A stretch of DNA of 23,528 nt from CAYGFH01 sp964430295 (GTDB lineage: Bacteria; Patescibacteriota; Microgenomatia; UBA10105; UBA927): positions 1 through 23,528 of the forward strand of contig CAYSEV010000016.1 in NCBI GenBank assembly GCA_964430295.1, read 5' to 3'. The notes under the pieces were generated by a model. It saw only the letters and a program-made list of their open reading frames with translations, was not told the DNA's origin and searched no databases. Every line of letters starts with the position of its first letter. The first letter of the stretch is position 1. The position numbers and the translations under genes are program-made. Of the stretch, positions 16,357-21,988 are shown one piece after another.

Positions 16357-16366
16357 AAAATCCAAT

Positions 16367-17122
16367 TTACTTGCCGACAGTCCACGACATACCATTAACG
16401 GTCATGATAAAGCACGGTTTTTCTGTGGACGTGCCAAGGTTGGCTACGTTCACGCCGTACTTGTCCATAATTTGGACCGCATTATCTCCGAGACGCAACG
16501 TCGCGGTAAAATCACCGAGAACAATGCCGCCTTCGCCAACGACCTGCGCGCCACCGCAAGAGGCAGGGTCCTGATAGGAAATGTTCACGGGGGCTTCTGT
16601 GCCTTTTTGGTAAGACACCTCAAACGGGCTCGTTTGAGTTACGACGTAGGAGTTCGGGTCAATGACTGGCGCAGATACTGCCGCAACAGGCGCTTCGGTT
16701 GGAGCAGGAGCATCGCTGGCAGGCGTGGGAGCCGTGTCAGTCATGCAGATAAATCTGCCCTTCCACACGATTCCGCTGGTTGATGGGTAGTCAATATAAT
16801 CCAGCACGGCGCATTGAGTCCCATTGCGATACACAGCCGCGGCGCTTGCATAATGCGTCATTTGAATCGGCGCATCTGTGGTGATTACACCATTGACGAA
16901 CTGGATGCCAGCAAGAGAGTAATTACCTTCCTGCGTGCTGGTCATGGTGTACTGGTACTTCCCTTCGGCAGTCTTCTGCATCTCGATGATGAGATTCGAT
17001 TCGAGGGGCATGCCTTGGGTTCCAGTGAACTCAGTGGTCGGCGCCGCGGCGGGCATGTTGCAAGCGCTCAAAATGACGGTGATGACGAACAGTGTTAATA
17101 ACGAGCGGGAATTCCATTTCAT
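16367..17122 (-). CDS. Lipoprotein with two similar-sized extracytoplasmic lobes, unknown
   Basis: A 251-residue lipoprotein. The signal peptide ends VILSAC with Cys21 lipidated. After a Pro/Ala/Thr linker, residues about 38-130 form one beta-rich lobe with a Cys pair (NGTQCAVLDY, GRFICMTDT). A second Pro/Ala-rich linker (131-150) leads to a second lobe (about 155-251) with another Cys pair (DPASCGGAQ, EKPCFIMTV) and C-terminal NGMSWTVGK. AGGAG lies 9 bases before the ATG. Long leader L4 and a clear promoter precede it. Style and GC content match the 12092-12787 lipoprotein but the sequence is not clearly homologous. Function unknown. Confidence 0.75.
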   Translation of the reverse strand: MKWNSRSLLTLFVITVILSACNMPAAAPTTEFTGTQGMPLESNLIIEMQKTAEGKYQYTMTSTQEGNYSLAGIQFVNGVITTDAPIQMTHYASAAAVYRNGTQCAVLDYIDYPSTSGIVWKGRFICMTDTAPTPASDAPAPTEAPVAAVSAPVIDPNSYVVTQTSPFEVSYQKGTEAPVNISYQDPASCGGAQVVGEGGIVLGDFTATLRLGDNAVQIMDKYGVNVANLGTSTEKPCFIMTVNGMSWTVGK

Positions 17123-17335
17123 TTCTTAGGTCTCCTATTGATTGTTACCCGTGGACAACGGACGGGTGAATGGGTTTGGATTTTTTAATTCTTTGTTGTC
17201 CCAACATAAACCGTCACTTGGGCAGATGTGGCGGTTCGTTTCGGGACAACAAATATATCCGTTATGTAAAAGTGCAAACCCTGCGATTCACTCCGTATAG
17301 CGCATTTGCTATGGGCTTAAATTACAGGTGAACAA
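17123..17335 (-). promoter_or_regulatory. Structured leader L4 of the lipoprotein gene with boxB-boxA-like element
   Basis: RNA order: hairpin ATAGC/GCTAT (17297-17312); TGCACTTTTACATAACGG (17259-17276). Then a compound hairpin with perfect 11-bp outer arms TTTGTTGTCCC (17192-17202) and GGGACAACAAA (17243-17253) and inner AACCG.CAC/GTG.CGGTT. Then ACCCGT/ACGGGT, and the AGGAG site. Expected leader length is about 205 bases. Confidence 0.65.
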
Positions 17336-17410
17336 ACTGTACCATAGAAACCTATAATAGTCAAATATGTGTTGTTATAAAAATAACATCATATTTATTT
17401 TTAACAAGAA
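17336..17410 (-). promoter_or_regulatory. Promoter of the 251-residue lipoprotein gene with a shared upstream block
   Basis: Minus strand: TTGACT (17359-17364), 17 bases, TACAGT (17336-17341). About 45 bases upstream of the -35 (AAATAAATATGATGTTATTT, then TATAACAACA) are nearly the same as those upstream of the promoter at 18713-18741, pointing to a common activator or UP element. Confidence 0.7.
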
Positions 17411-17449
17411 GAAGATGAAAAGAGAGAGAAATAACGGAGAATTGAGGCT

Positions 17450-17617
17450 ACGGTTAGGTTCAATAGAGAACTGATTCTCTACTCAAACTAACCGTAAATT
17501 CTGTAAAAAACATAAAACATATGTATGCCAAGGCACACATATACAGAATTCACGGAAGTTCGCAAACAAAAAAACGCGGATAATAATGCCTCTGTGGCAC
17601 ACAGTGTGTGACACAGA
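17450..17617. repeat. Three consecutive compound hairpins after the TP-rich lipoprotein gene
   Basis: 17591-17617: TCTGTG.CACAC/GTGTG.CACAGA, directly after the stop at 17627 and the likely end signal. 17497-17550: AATTCTGTA/TACAGAATT with inner ATATGT.TGCC/GGCA.ACATAT. 17450-17495: ACGGTTAG.TT/AA.CTAACCGT with inner TAGAGAA/TTCTCTA and a CTGA loop. Internal loops are placed symmetrically. There is no gene between 17365 and 17626. Confidence 0.6.
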
Positions 17618-17626
17618 TTTCGTACG

Positions 17627-18310
17627 TTAAGGGACAAGGTCTACGGGCGTCACCGTCGATGTCGGTGTCTGTGACGGTGTGCGAGTAGGTGTGCGAGTAA
17701 TGGTTGGCGTCATCGTTGGTGTATTCGTTTTCGTTGGTGTAATCGATGGCGTTATTGCAGTTGGCGTTGGCGTAGATGGAAACAACAAAATACTCACGTA
17801 ATCATACGCATTGCCAGGATCGGACACATCACCACCGTATACGACAGGCTTCAATGTAGGGCGAACCAGCTTTAACACTTTTGATGCAACGGGTATATCA
17901 AGAATCAAATAATACTTCCCGTATGCTTCTTTTCCAGCAGGGGTCAGGCTTGTGTCAAAGCATAGTTTCTCACCGTCATCAAGAATCAACCGTACTGCCT
18001 TTTCGCTGGTATAAACGATGACCTGCCTTGACTCTGCCCCTTGGAGTATTGCTCCGACATCTACAACCCACGCATATGGCTTGCCGGCTGTTTTGCAGGC
18101 AGATGATGGTGTAGCAGAAGCAGATGGTGTGCTCGTCAGTGTTGCCGTGGCTGTATCGGTCGCCGTGGGCGGCACTGGTGTATTTGTCAGCGTTGCTGTT
18201 GGAGGCAATGCCGTTTGGGACGGTACCTGCGTTGCTGTTGGCGTCGCAGTTTGGCACGCGCTCAATAACAAAATGAGCGGTAGCACAATATGTGTAAAAA
18301 TCTTTTTCAC
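17627..18310 (-). CDS. Lipoprotein with Thr/Pro-rich stalks at both ends
   Basis: A 227-residue protein. The signal peptide ends LLLSAC with Cys19 as the lipidation site. Residues about 22-70 are a Thr/Pro/Ala stalk (PTATQ, PPTATL, TPVPPTATD). A compact domain (about 71-178) has two Cys (SSACKTAG, EKLCFDTS). Residues about 180-222 are a second stalk of TPT, TPS and TRTP repeats, coded by near-tandem DNA repeats. Such stalks commonly hold domains away from the cell and are often glycosylated. The GTG at 18310 is chosen because GGGAGA lies 7 bases upstream and it gives a proper signal peptide; the open frame extends to 18397 without a ribosome site. A 33-codon ORF ends 34 bases upstream. Function unknown. 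Confidence 0.75.
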   Translation of the reverse strand: MKKIFTHIVLPLILLLSACQTATPTATQVPSQTALPPTATLTNTPVPPTATDTATATLTSTPSASATPSSACKTAGKPYAWVVDVGAILQGAESRQVIVYTSEKAVRLILDDGEKLCFDTSLTPAGKEAYGKYYLILDIPVASKVLKLVRPTLKPVVYGGDVSDPGNAYDYVSILLFPSTPTPTAITPSITPTKTNTPTMTPTITRTPTRTPSQTPTSTVTPVDLVP

Positions 18311-18344
18311 GTTTGTTCTCCCATATGGGTGAGACCAGGTAAAT

Positions 18345-18446
18345 CTACCTGTATGTGATTTTTTTGAGCTGGTCGTGCTCCCGGAGTAGCTCCACATTCT
18401 GTTGGTACGTTACCAGCAGCCGGGTCGTGCAGTGTATCTGTTTCAC
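18345..18446 (-). CDS. Candidate 33-residue leader ORF upstream of the TP-rich lipoprotein
   Basis: GTG at 18446, stop TAG at 18345-18347. The product ends in a heptad-like helical stretch (QQNVELLREHDQLKKITYR), and codon use is GC-rich in third positions as in the neighbouring genes. A GAGG lies 10 bases upstream. It sits just 3' (in RNA) of hairpin A (18463-18519) and 34 bases before the lipoprotein start. The 102-base length equals that of the small ORF at 21989-22090, which has the same position relative to a leader; the two sequences are not alike. It may be chance, so treat as a candidate. Confidence 0.4.
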   Translation of the reverse strand: MKQIHCTTRLLVTYQQNVELLREHDQLKKITYR

Positions 18447-18462
18447 CTCTTTCTCGCCTCGA

Positions 18463-18621
18463 AATATCGGGACGTATCTGCTGTATAGGGCAGCCATACA
18501 GCAAACATATCCCGATATTCAAAAAGTATTAGCCTATTCTTATCCAGATTTGCAGTCCCGTGGGACGAAAAAGCTGGTTAGATAGGCTTATACCCGCAGA
18601 AAACGTCAGTTTTCAAGTGGT
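18463..18621 (-). ncRNA. Three-hairpin structured RNA, copy 1
   Basis: In plus-strand order. Hairpin A: 18463-18472/18510-18519 (AATATCGGGA/TCCCGATATT) with inner TGCTGTAT/ATACAGCA. Hairpin B: GCCTAT/ATAGGC (18532-18537/18582-18587), CCAG/CTGG (18544-18547/18574-18577), GTCC/GGAC (18555-18566). Hairpin C: ACC/GGT with GAAAAC/GTTTTC (18592-18621). Copy 2 at 23354-23527 keeps the single-stranded words TCTTAT, TTTGCA, GACGAAAAA, TTAGA and TTATRCCCG, but changes paired bases on both sides. The minus strand is the expected sense, because a promoter and leader L5 precede it. Not recognised as a known riboswitch or ribozyme. Confidence 0.6.
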
Positions 18622-18630
18622 ACGAATGTA

Positions 18631-18710
18631 TTATCCGTTATTAATGTGCGAACGAATCCTGTAATACGACTTGTATACCGCAGTGGTTATATAATCGTAG
18701 TGCAGGAATC
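18631..18710 (-). promoter_or_regulatory. boxB-boxA-like element of leader L5
   Basis: RNA sense (minus): hairpin with 16-base arms (18695-18710 and 18654-18669, 13 of 16 matched), containing TATAACC/GGTATA, then four bases, then GCACATTAATAACGGATAA (18631-18649). It shares a 12-base word GCACATTAATAA with L1. It starts about where transcription from the 18713-18741 promoter should begin, and leads into the three-hairpin RNA and the TP-rich lipoprotein. Confidence 0.6.
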
Positions 18711-18712
18711 AA

Positions 18713-18790
18713 AGCTTAGCACTTTATCCTATAACAGTCAAATTCTGTTGTTATAAAATAAACATCATTTATTTTTTGAAATCGATGGTG
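18713..18790 (-). promoter_or_regulatory. Promoter of the TP-rich lipoprotein leader, with shared upstream block
   Basis: Minus strand: TTGACT (18736-18741), 17 bases, TAAGCT (18713-18718; a weak -10). The preceding bases (AAATAAATGATGTTTATTTT, then ATAACAACAGAA) match the block upstream of the 17336-17364 promoter. The expected leader is close to 400 bases. Confidence 0.5.
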
Positions 18791-18892
18791 GGAAAAAAGA
18801 TGAAAAATAGCTTCAATTAGGGTAAATATTCCATTATCCTTTCGATAACAATATGATGAAGTATGCTATACAAATACGGGGAATATGTATGG
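18791..18892. other. Short gene-free stretch between sortase stop and the leader promoter
   Basis: No ORF, no clear terminator; only AT-rich sequence after the sortase stop at 18893. Confidence 0.5.
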
Positions 18893-19735
18893 TTAAATTG
18901 CTTTGCCATTTTCTTCAATCAGATCGGCAAAAATCAGGAGGCGTTCCGTAGTACTCCCAGGGGGCCAGCAGGTTTGTAAAATCAGATTCCGTTTTCCGGC
19001 ATAGGGGATGATATAGGAAATATTGGTTGGAGATACCACTTTTTTGTTGGTGATCTTATACGTATATCGTTTCTGTTTATACAACAGCACAATGGTGTCA
19101 TCTTTTTCCAGATTTTTTACCAGGTAAAAAACGGCATTAAGGTCTTTTACAAACCAGTCGTAATTTGTGGAATGGGAAAACAAATATACCGTTCCATCCT
19201 GATCCGGAAAAAATGAGGTATTTGCGTGTGCAACTCCAGCAGAAAGCGCGTCTGCATAGCCTTCAAGCTTACTTGGATCCACGCCTGGAATAATTCGAGA
19301 ATTTACATTTATTTTTGGTATAACAATGCCAAAACTTGTGCTTTCAGGCTCAATGACAGTTCCATCGGGTGTCTTGAGTGGTTCAAACACAACAGGCACA
19401 GATTTTGGAAGTGGTTTTGTTGTATTTGCTACTGTCAGTGGCTTTTGATCGACAGCACCAAGCACAGACGGAAGTTGAGAATATGCGTATTGCGCTTCCA
19501 TACGGATTTCCGGAATCATCGGTCCGATTACACCACCCAATCCAAGCGCAAGCAGCATTATCCCCAAAAATGTACGCAGATCAAAGGTGTATCTTGCTTG
19601 AAGCGCCTGTGGTACTGTTTTAGGTTTTGGAGGGTCTACACGGTAAAATCCGTGTGCTTCACATGGCTCTTTCGTGCCTGCTTTGGCACAGGATGGTGTA
19701 TCGCAGTATTGGTAAATAACTCCCCATGTTTCCAT
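18893..19735 (-). CDS. Sortase with N-terminal Cys/His-rich segment
   Basis: A 280-residue membrane-anchored transpeptidase that cuts sorting signals and joins proteins to the envelope. Counting from the ATG at 19735: residues 11-28 contain C11, C16, C25 and H28 (CDTPSC...CEAH), a zinc-knuckle-like pattern on the cytoplasmic side. A membrane segment spans about 55-74, and the sortase barrel about 130-280. Catalytic residues are visible: H188 (LFSHSTNYDW), C256 (ILQTCWPPGS), R265 (TTERLLIFAD). The frame is open to a GTG at 19753, but that codon overlaps the -10 box, so the ATG 9 bases after it is the start and the mRNA is almost leaderless. The likely substrate is the LPVAG protein at 14449-15096. 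The Cys-rich N terminus is uncommon for sortases. Confidence 0.88.
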   Translation of the reverse strand: METWGVIYQYCDTPSCAKAGTKEPCEAHGFYRVDPPKPKTVPQALQARYTFDLRTFLGIMLLALGLGGVIGPMIPEIRMEAQYAYSQLPSVLGAVDQKPLTVANTTKPLPKSVPVVFEPLKTPDGTVIEPESTSFGIVIPKINVNSRIIPGVDPSKLEGYADALSAGVAHANTSFFPDQDGTVYLFSHSTNYDWFVKDLNAVFYLVKNLEKDDTIVLLYKQKRYTYKITNKKVVSPTNISYIIPYAGKRNLILQTCWPPGSTTERLLIFADLIEENGKAI

Positions 19736-19744
19736 AGTGTCGAA

Positions 19745-19773
19745 ATTATACACTATAGGACTAAAATAGTCAA
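19745..19773 (-). promoter_or_regulatory. Consensus promoter of the sortase gene, near-leaderless
   Basis: Minus strand: TTGACT (19768-19773), 17 bases, TATAAT (19745-19750), then TTCGACACT and the ATG at 19735. It begins directly after the stop of the upstream gene at 19775. Confidence 0.78.
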
Positions 19774-19774
19774 G

Positions 19775-20476
19775 TTATATGCTGATTATTTGTGAGCTGA
19801 TATGGTTAAGTGCATCATCCATGTTTGTCTGTGTCATATCGGCTGTTAGAGACCGTTGCCACCCTCGTATCATACGATGTGCTTTTTCTTCATCAAACAC
19901 CGCAAGAGCACTTTGGGAAAATCCCCAGGAAGGCAGCTCGTTTTCATCAAACAGTGCCGGAACAATCGCCCGGAGTTTGACAGGCTCAAACAGCGGTTGG
20001 CCGTTTTTTGCTGATCTGTACATGAGTATTTTTTCCCGTGTTGCGGCCGCGTACGTTAATCCAACAGTTTTCTGAGCCTGGACGGCAGGGGCGTTCAATT
20101 CAGCAGCAAATGCAATAATGGGGGAATCGGGTTTGGAAATTGTATACACCGCCTGAATCATAAGAAGTATATGTGTGCGTTCTGCAGTTTGAAGCATCTG
20201 AGATAGTCGTATAAATGATGATTCTTCTAGCGTATTTGGGGCAACAGAAAGGCCTGCCTGAACTATAGGTAAATCAACAGTATGTTTATGTCCGACAGTA
20301 TATTCCCAAAATCCTGTGAGCGGAGAAAGCACTCGTTGTATCATTGTACTTTCAAACGGAAATGTGGCCAGCAGGCCTTGCGTTTGAAAGCCTTCAATCG
20401 CTGATTTTGCATGCGATCGAATTGCGGCATCTATAAACACATTGTCGACGTCTGCTGCTTCTGTAGAACTAGGCAT
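19775..20476 (-). CDS. Unrecognised 233-residue protein
   Basis: A soluble, mainly helical protein with no signal peptide or membrane segment. Notable stretches are AAIRSHAKSAIEGFQTQG near the N terminus, TAERTHILLMIQAVYTI in the middle and RMIRGWQRSLTADMTQTNMD near the end. No known catalytic motif. The ATG at 20476 follows a promoter with only 6 bases between -10 and start and no Shine-Dalgarno. The sortase has its own promoter right after this gene. Function unknown. Confidence 0.65.
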   Translation of the reverse strand: MPSSTEAADVDNVFIDAAIRSHAKSAIEGFQTQGLLATFPFESTMIQRVLSPLTGFWEYTVGHKHTVDLPIVQAGLSVAPNTLEESSFIRLSQMLQTAERTHILLMIQAVYTISKPDSPIIAFAAELNAPAVQAQKTVGLTYAAATREKILMYRSAKNGQPLFEPVKLRAIVPALFDENELPSWGFSQSALAVFDEEKAHRMIRGWQRSLTADMTQTNMDDALNHISSQIISI

Positions 20477-20482
20477 GGTGGT

Positions 20483-20511
20483 ATTTTATACTATAGGGTT
20501 ATTTCTGGCAA
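20483..20511 (-). promoter_or_regulatory. Promoter of the 233-residue gene, leaderless
   Basis: Minus strand: TTGCCA (20506-20511), 17 bases, TAAAAT (20483-20488), then ACCACC and the ATG at 20476. A TATAAA two bases earlier is an alternative -10 with a 15-base spacer. Confidence 0.6.
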
Positions 20512-20527
20512 ATACGATAGAGGCATA

Positions 20528-20655
20528 ATTTTTAATTATTCTAATTTCTAATTATTCTAATTTCTAATTAACCTAAAATAATTGGTGTGTAATGCCAAAT
20601 TATTCTAATTTCTAATCAACCTAATTTATTAGATCAATTAACAATTAGTTAATTA
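20528..20655. repeat. AT-rich repeat block left of the four-helix-bundle gene
   Basis: Degenerate repeats of TTCTAATTTCTAATTAACC type (about 20537-20572 and 20602-20622, then ATTAGATCAATTAACAATTAG). They are the reverse complement of the 25-base unit found on the other side of the gene, so the gene is flanked by inverted arrays. Confidence 0.6.
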
Positions 20656-20657
20656 TG

Positions 20658-21026
20658 CTATTTTTTACTTACCTTTTTGTATATAGCATTAAAGATGAGA
20701 TGAAGTTCCGTTGCTTCCTGTAATAGACTCGGAATTATGGATTTTTGATCGGGGAGTGCAGTCATGAACATTCGAAGAAAATGTTTTGTTTCCCTTGCTT
20801 CTTTTTTGCAAATACCAATTTTATGTCTGAAATCAAGGCTACTTTCTGCATCATCAGCTTCACAATAGTTTGCGCCAATGCTTGTCCCACATTTAATTAG
20901 TTGAACAATAAGTGGTGTACTAACGGGTGTTCGTGGTAATGAATTACAAAATTTAATAACATCTTCTCCGAATTTAGCAGTTCTTTCTTCCAAATCATAT
21001 ATTTTCTTTTTCTGTTCACCCGCCAT
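20658..21026 (-). CDS. Four-helix-bundle protein (23S rRNA intervening-sequence type)
   Basis: A 122-residue all-helical protein. The family signature is clear: an N-terminal helix with FGEDVIKFCNSLPRT, then LIVQLIKCGTSIGANYCEAD, then FRHKIGICKKEARETKHFLRM, then a C-terminal helix. Length is normal for the family. Members were first found inside 23S rRNA intervening sequences but are most often free-standing in CPR genomes; the molecular role is unclear, with RNA binding or a mobile-element link suggested. The flanking inverted repeat arrays make this look like a small mobile cassette. The start ATG at 21026 lies 4 bases from the first right-hand repeat unit, with no strong ribosome site. Confidence 0.85.
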   Translation of the reverse strand: MAGEQKKKIYDLEERTAKFGEDVIKFCNSLPRTPVSTPLIVQLIKCGTSIGANYCEADDAESSLDFRHKIGICKKEARETKHFLRMFMTALPDQKSIIPSLLQEATELHLIFNAIYKKVSKK

Positions 21027-21030
21027 ATTC

Positions 21031-21123
21031 GGTTAATTAGAGCAATTAGACATTAGGTTAATTAGAACAATTAGACATTAGATTAACTAGAACAATTAGT
21101 CATTAGGTTAATTAGTATAATTA
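21031..21123. repeat. Tandem 25-base repeats right of the four-helix-bundle gene
   Basis: Three full units (21031-21055, 21056-21080, 21081-21105) and a partial fourth (21106 onward). The unit reads GGTTAATTAGAACAATTAG + ACATTA; units 1 and 2 differ at one base, unit 3 at a few. No spacers as in CRISPR. Confidence 0.8.
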
Positions 21124-21135
21124 TTCCTTCTCTTT

Positions 21136-21510
21136 CTAATCCTTTTTACCCGACCCCTGCCAGACAAGCTCAACTTCGCGGGTCGTGGCCTGCTTTGCTA
21201 ACTTAATGGCAGCATCATATTGGCCCTGTTTGATAAGCTCTTCTACACTGGTTTGTGCCCGTTTGGTGATATTTTCCTCATATTCGCGCATGTAGGGGAT
21301 AACGATCGGTGCCAATTCTGTGGCTGCATCATCCAGCCTTGGGATTGCTCTATAGAGCTCTTCCAAAGACATGCCGGGGACAAGCGTTTTAAGCGCGATC
21401 GCTGACAACTGCTGAGCGCGGGCCTCTGTTACGACGCCATCCTCAAGCAACTGCTTGATTAATTCGACAATTTTTAGTTCAATATCCTCACGGATTTCAT
21501 CAGGAGACAT
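21136..21510 (-). CDS. Unrecognised 124-residue helical protein
   Basis: Begins MSPDEIREDIELKIVELIKQ and is acidic and fully helical, with no membrane segment. The N-terminal half resembles a helical dimerisation region and the C-terminal half (YMREYEENITKRAQTSVEEL, then IKQGQYDAAIKLAKQATTRE) a coiled coil or TPR-like pair. The ATG at 21510 is preferred; a TTG at 21546 opens the same frame but has no ribosome site. A possible promoter (TTGTCA, 17 bases, CATACT) ends 7 bases before this ATG, the same near-leaderless layout as other genes here. Divergent from the 68-residue gene at 21556. Function unknown. Confidence 0.6.
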   Translation of the reverse strand: MSPDEIREDIELKIVELIKQLLEDGVVTEARAQQLSAIALKTLVPGMSLEELYRAIPRLDDAATELAPIVIPYMREYEENITKRAQTSVEELIKQGQYDAAIKLAKQATTREVELVWQGSGKKD

Positions 21511-21555
21511 ACCCAATAGTATGACGGGTAATTCGTTTTGTGACAAGGAGTTTAT

Positions 21556-21762
21556 ATGCCAGAATCAGGCGGAGATACACCAAAACCGGCAGATAGTGCA
21601 AGTCAGGCAAATAGAAATCTACTTCAATCGGGAGAGCCGGTAGGTCGCGCATTGGAAGCAATAAAAATAACGAAAGAAGTGGATGATCAGGCAACACAGG
21701 GTCTTGAGGCTCCAGTTCCTTCGGATATCCTGCGGGAGTTGGAAGAGGATACTGGAGAGTAA
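21556..21762 (+). CDS. Small acidic protein (68 aa), unknown
   Basis: AAGGAG lies 5 bases before the ATG, a strong ribosome site. The protein is acidic and probably disordered at the N terminus (PESGGDTPKPADSASQ), with one helical stretch (PVGRALEAIKITKEVDD) and an acidic end (ILRELEEDTGE). It is divergently placed to the 124-residue gene, 46 bases between starts. No family recognised. Confidence 0.55.
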   Translation: MPESGGDTPKPADSASQANRNLLQSGEPVGRALEAIKITKEVDDQATQGLEAPVPSDILRELEEDTGE

Positions 21763-21820
21763 ATAAAAGAAACATCATATATAGTTCCCCACGTCTCATT
21801 GATAATTTAAGCCTATAACA

Positions 21821-21849
21821 TTGACTATTCTGTTGATAAATGATACAAT
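21821..21849 (+). promoter_or_regulatory. Promoter of the 33-codon ORF / 377-residue membrane protein unit
   Basis: TTGACT (21821-21826), 17 bases, TACAAT (21844-21849). The expected start of transcription is near 21856, giving a leader of about 130 bases before the ATG at 21989. The CCTATAACA word before the -35 resembles the other promoters of this group. Confidence 0.72.
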
Positions 21850-21860
21850 TCACGGATCTT

Positions 21861-21974
21861 ATGGGCACGTTTCGTGCCCATCGGATTGGCACTTTAACAA
21901 TCTGATATAAGGAAAACAAGCGACTGGGAATATCTTTTCTGAATAGGGAATTCAGGATGGGTATTCCTAGTCGC
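21861..21974 (+). promoter_or_regulatory. Structured leader L6 with boxB-boxA-like element (plus strand)
   Basis: A perfect 9-bp hairpin ATGGGCACG-TTT-CGTGCCCAT (21861-21881) stands at the 5' end of the transcript. Six bases later comes GGCACTTTAACAATCTG (21888-21904), the copy closest to E. coli rrn boxA (TGCTCTTTAACAA). Then comes a compound hairpin: GCGACTGGGAATA (21920-21932) with TATTCCTAGTCGC (21962-21974), inner CTGAAT/ATTCAG. The AAAGGAAG ribosome site follows directly. Confidence 0.68.
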
Positions 21975-21988
21975 AAAGGAAGAAAGTC

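Noticed and set aside
11815..18621. Integron cassette array with attC sites (small one-orientation genes separated by imperfect palindromes)
   Set aside because: The palindromes do not share the RYYYAAC/GTTRRRY core sites or a common end, no integron integrase is present, and several units have their own promoters.
18463..18621. Retron msr-msd or group II intron piece
   Set aside because: No reverse transcriptase in the window and no domain V or msr signature; the two copies conserve internal loops rather than priming features.
21031..21123. CRISPR array from the regular 25-base repeats
   Set aside because: Units are directly joined with no spacers, and no cas gene is present.
20658..21510. 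Toxin-antitoxin pair (four-helix-bundle gene plus neighbour)
   Set aside because: The genes are separated by the repeat array and the neighbour has no antitoxin-like DNA-binding motif; the four-helix-bundle family is not a toxin family.
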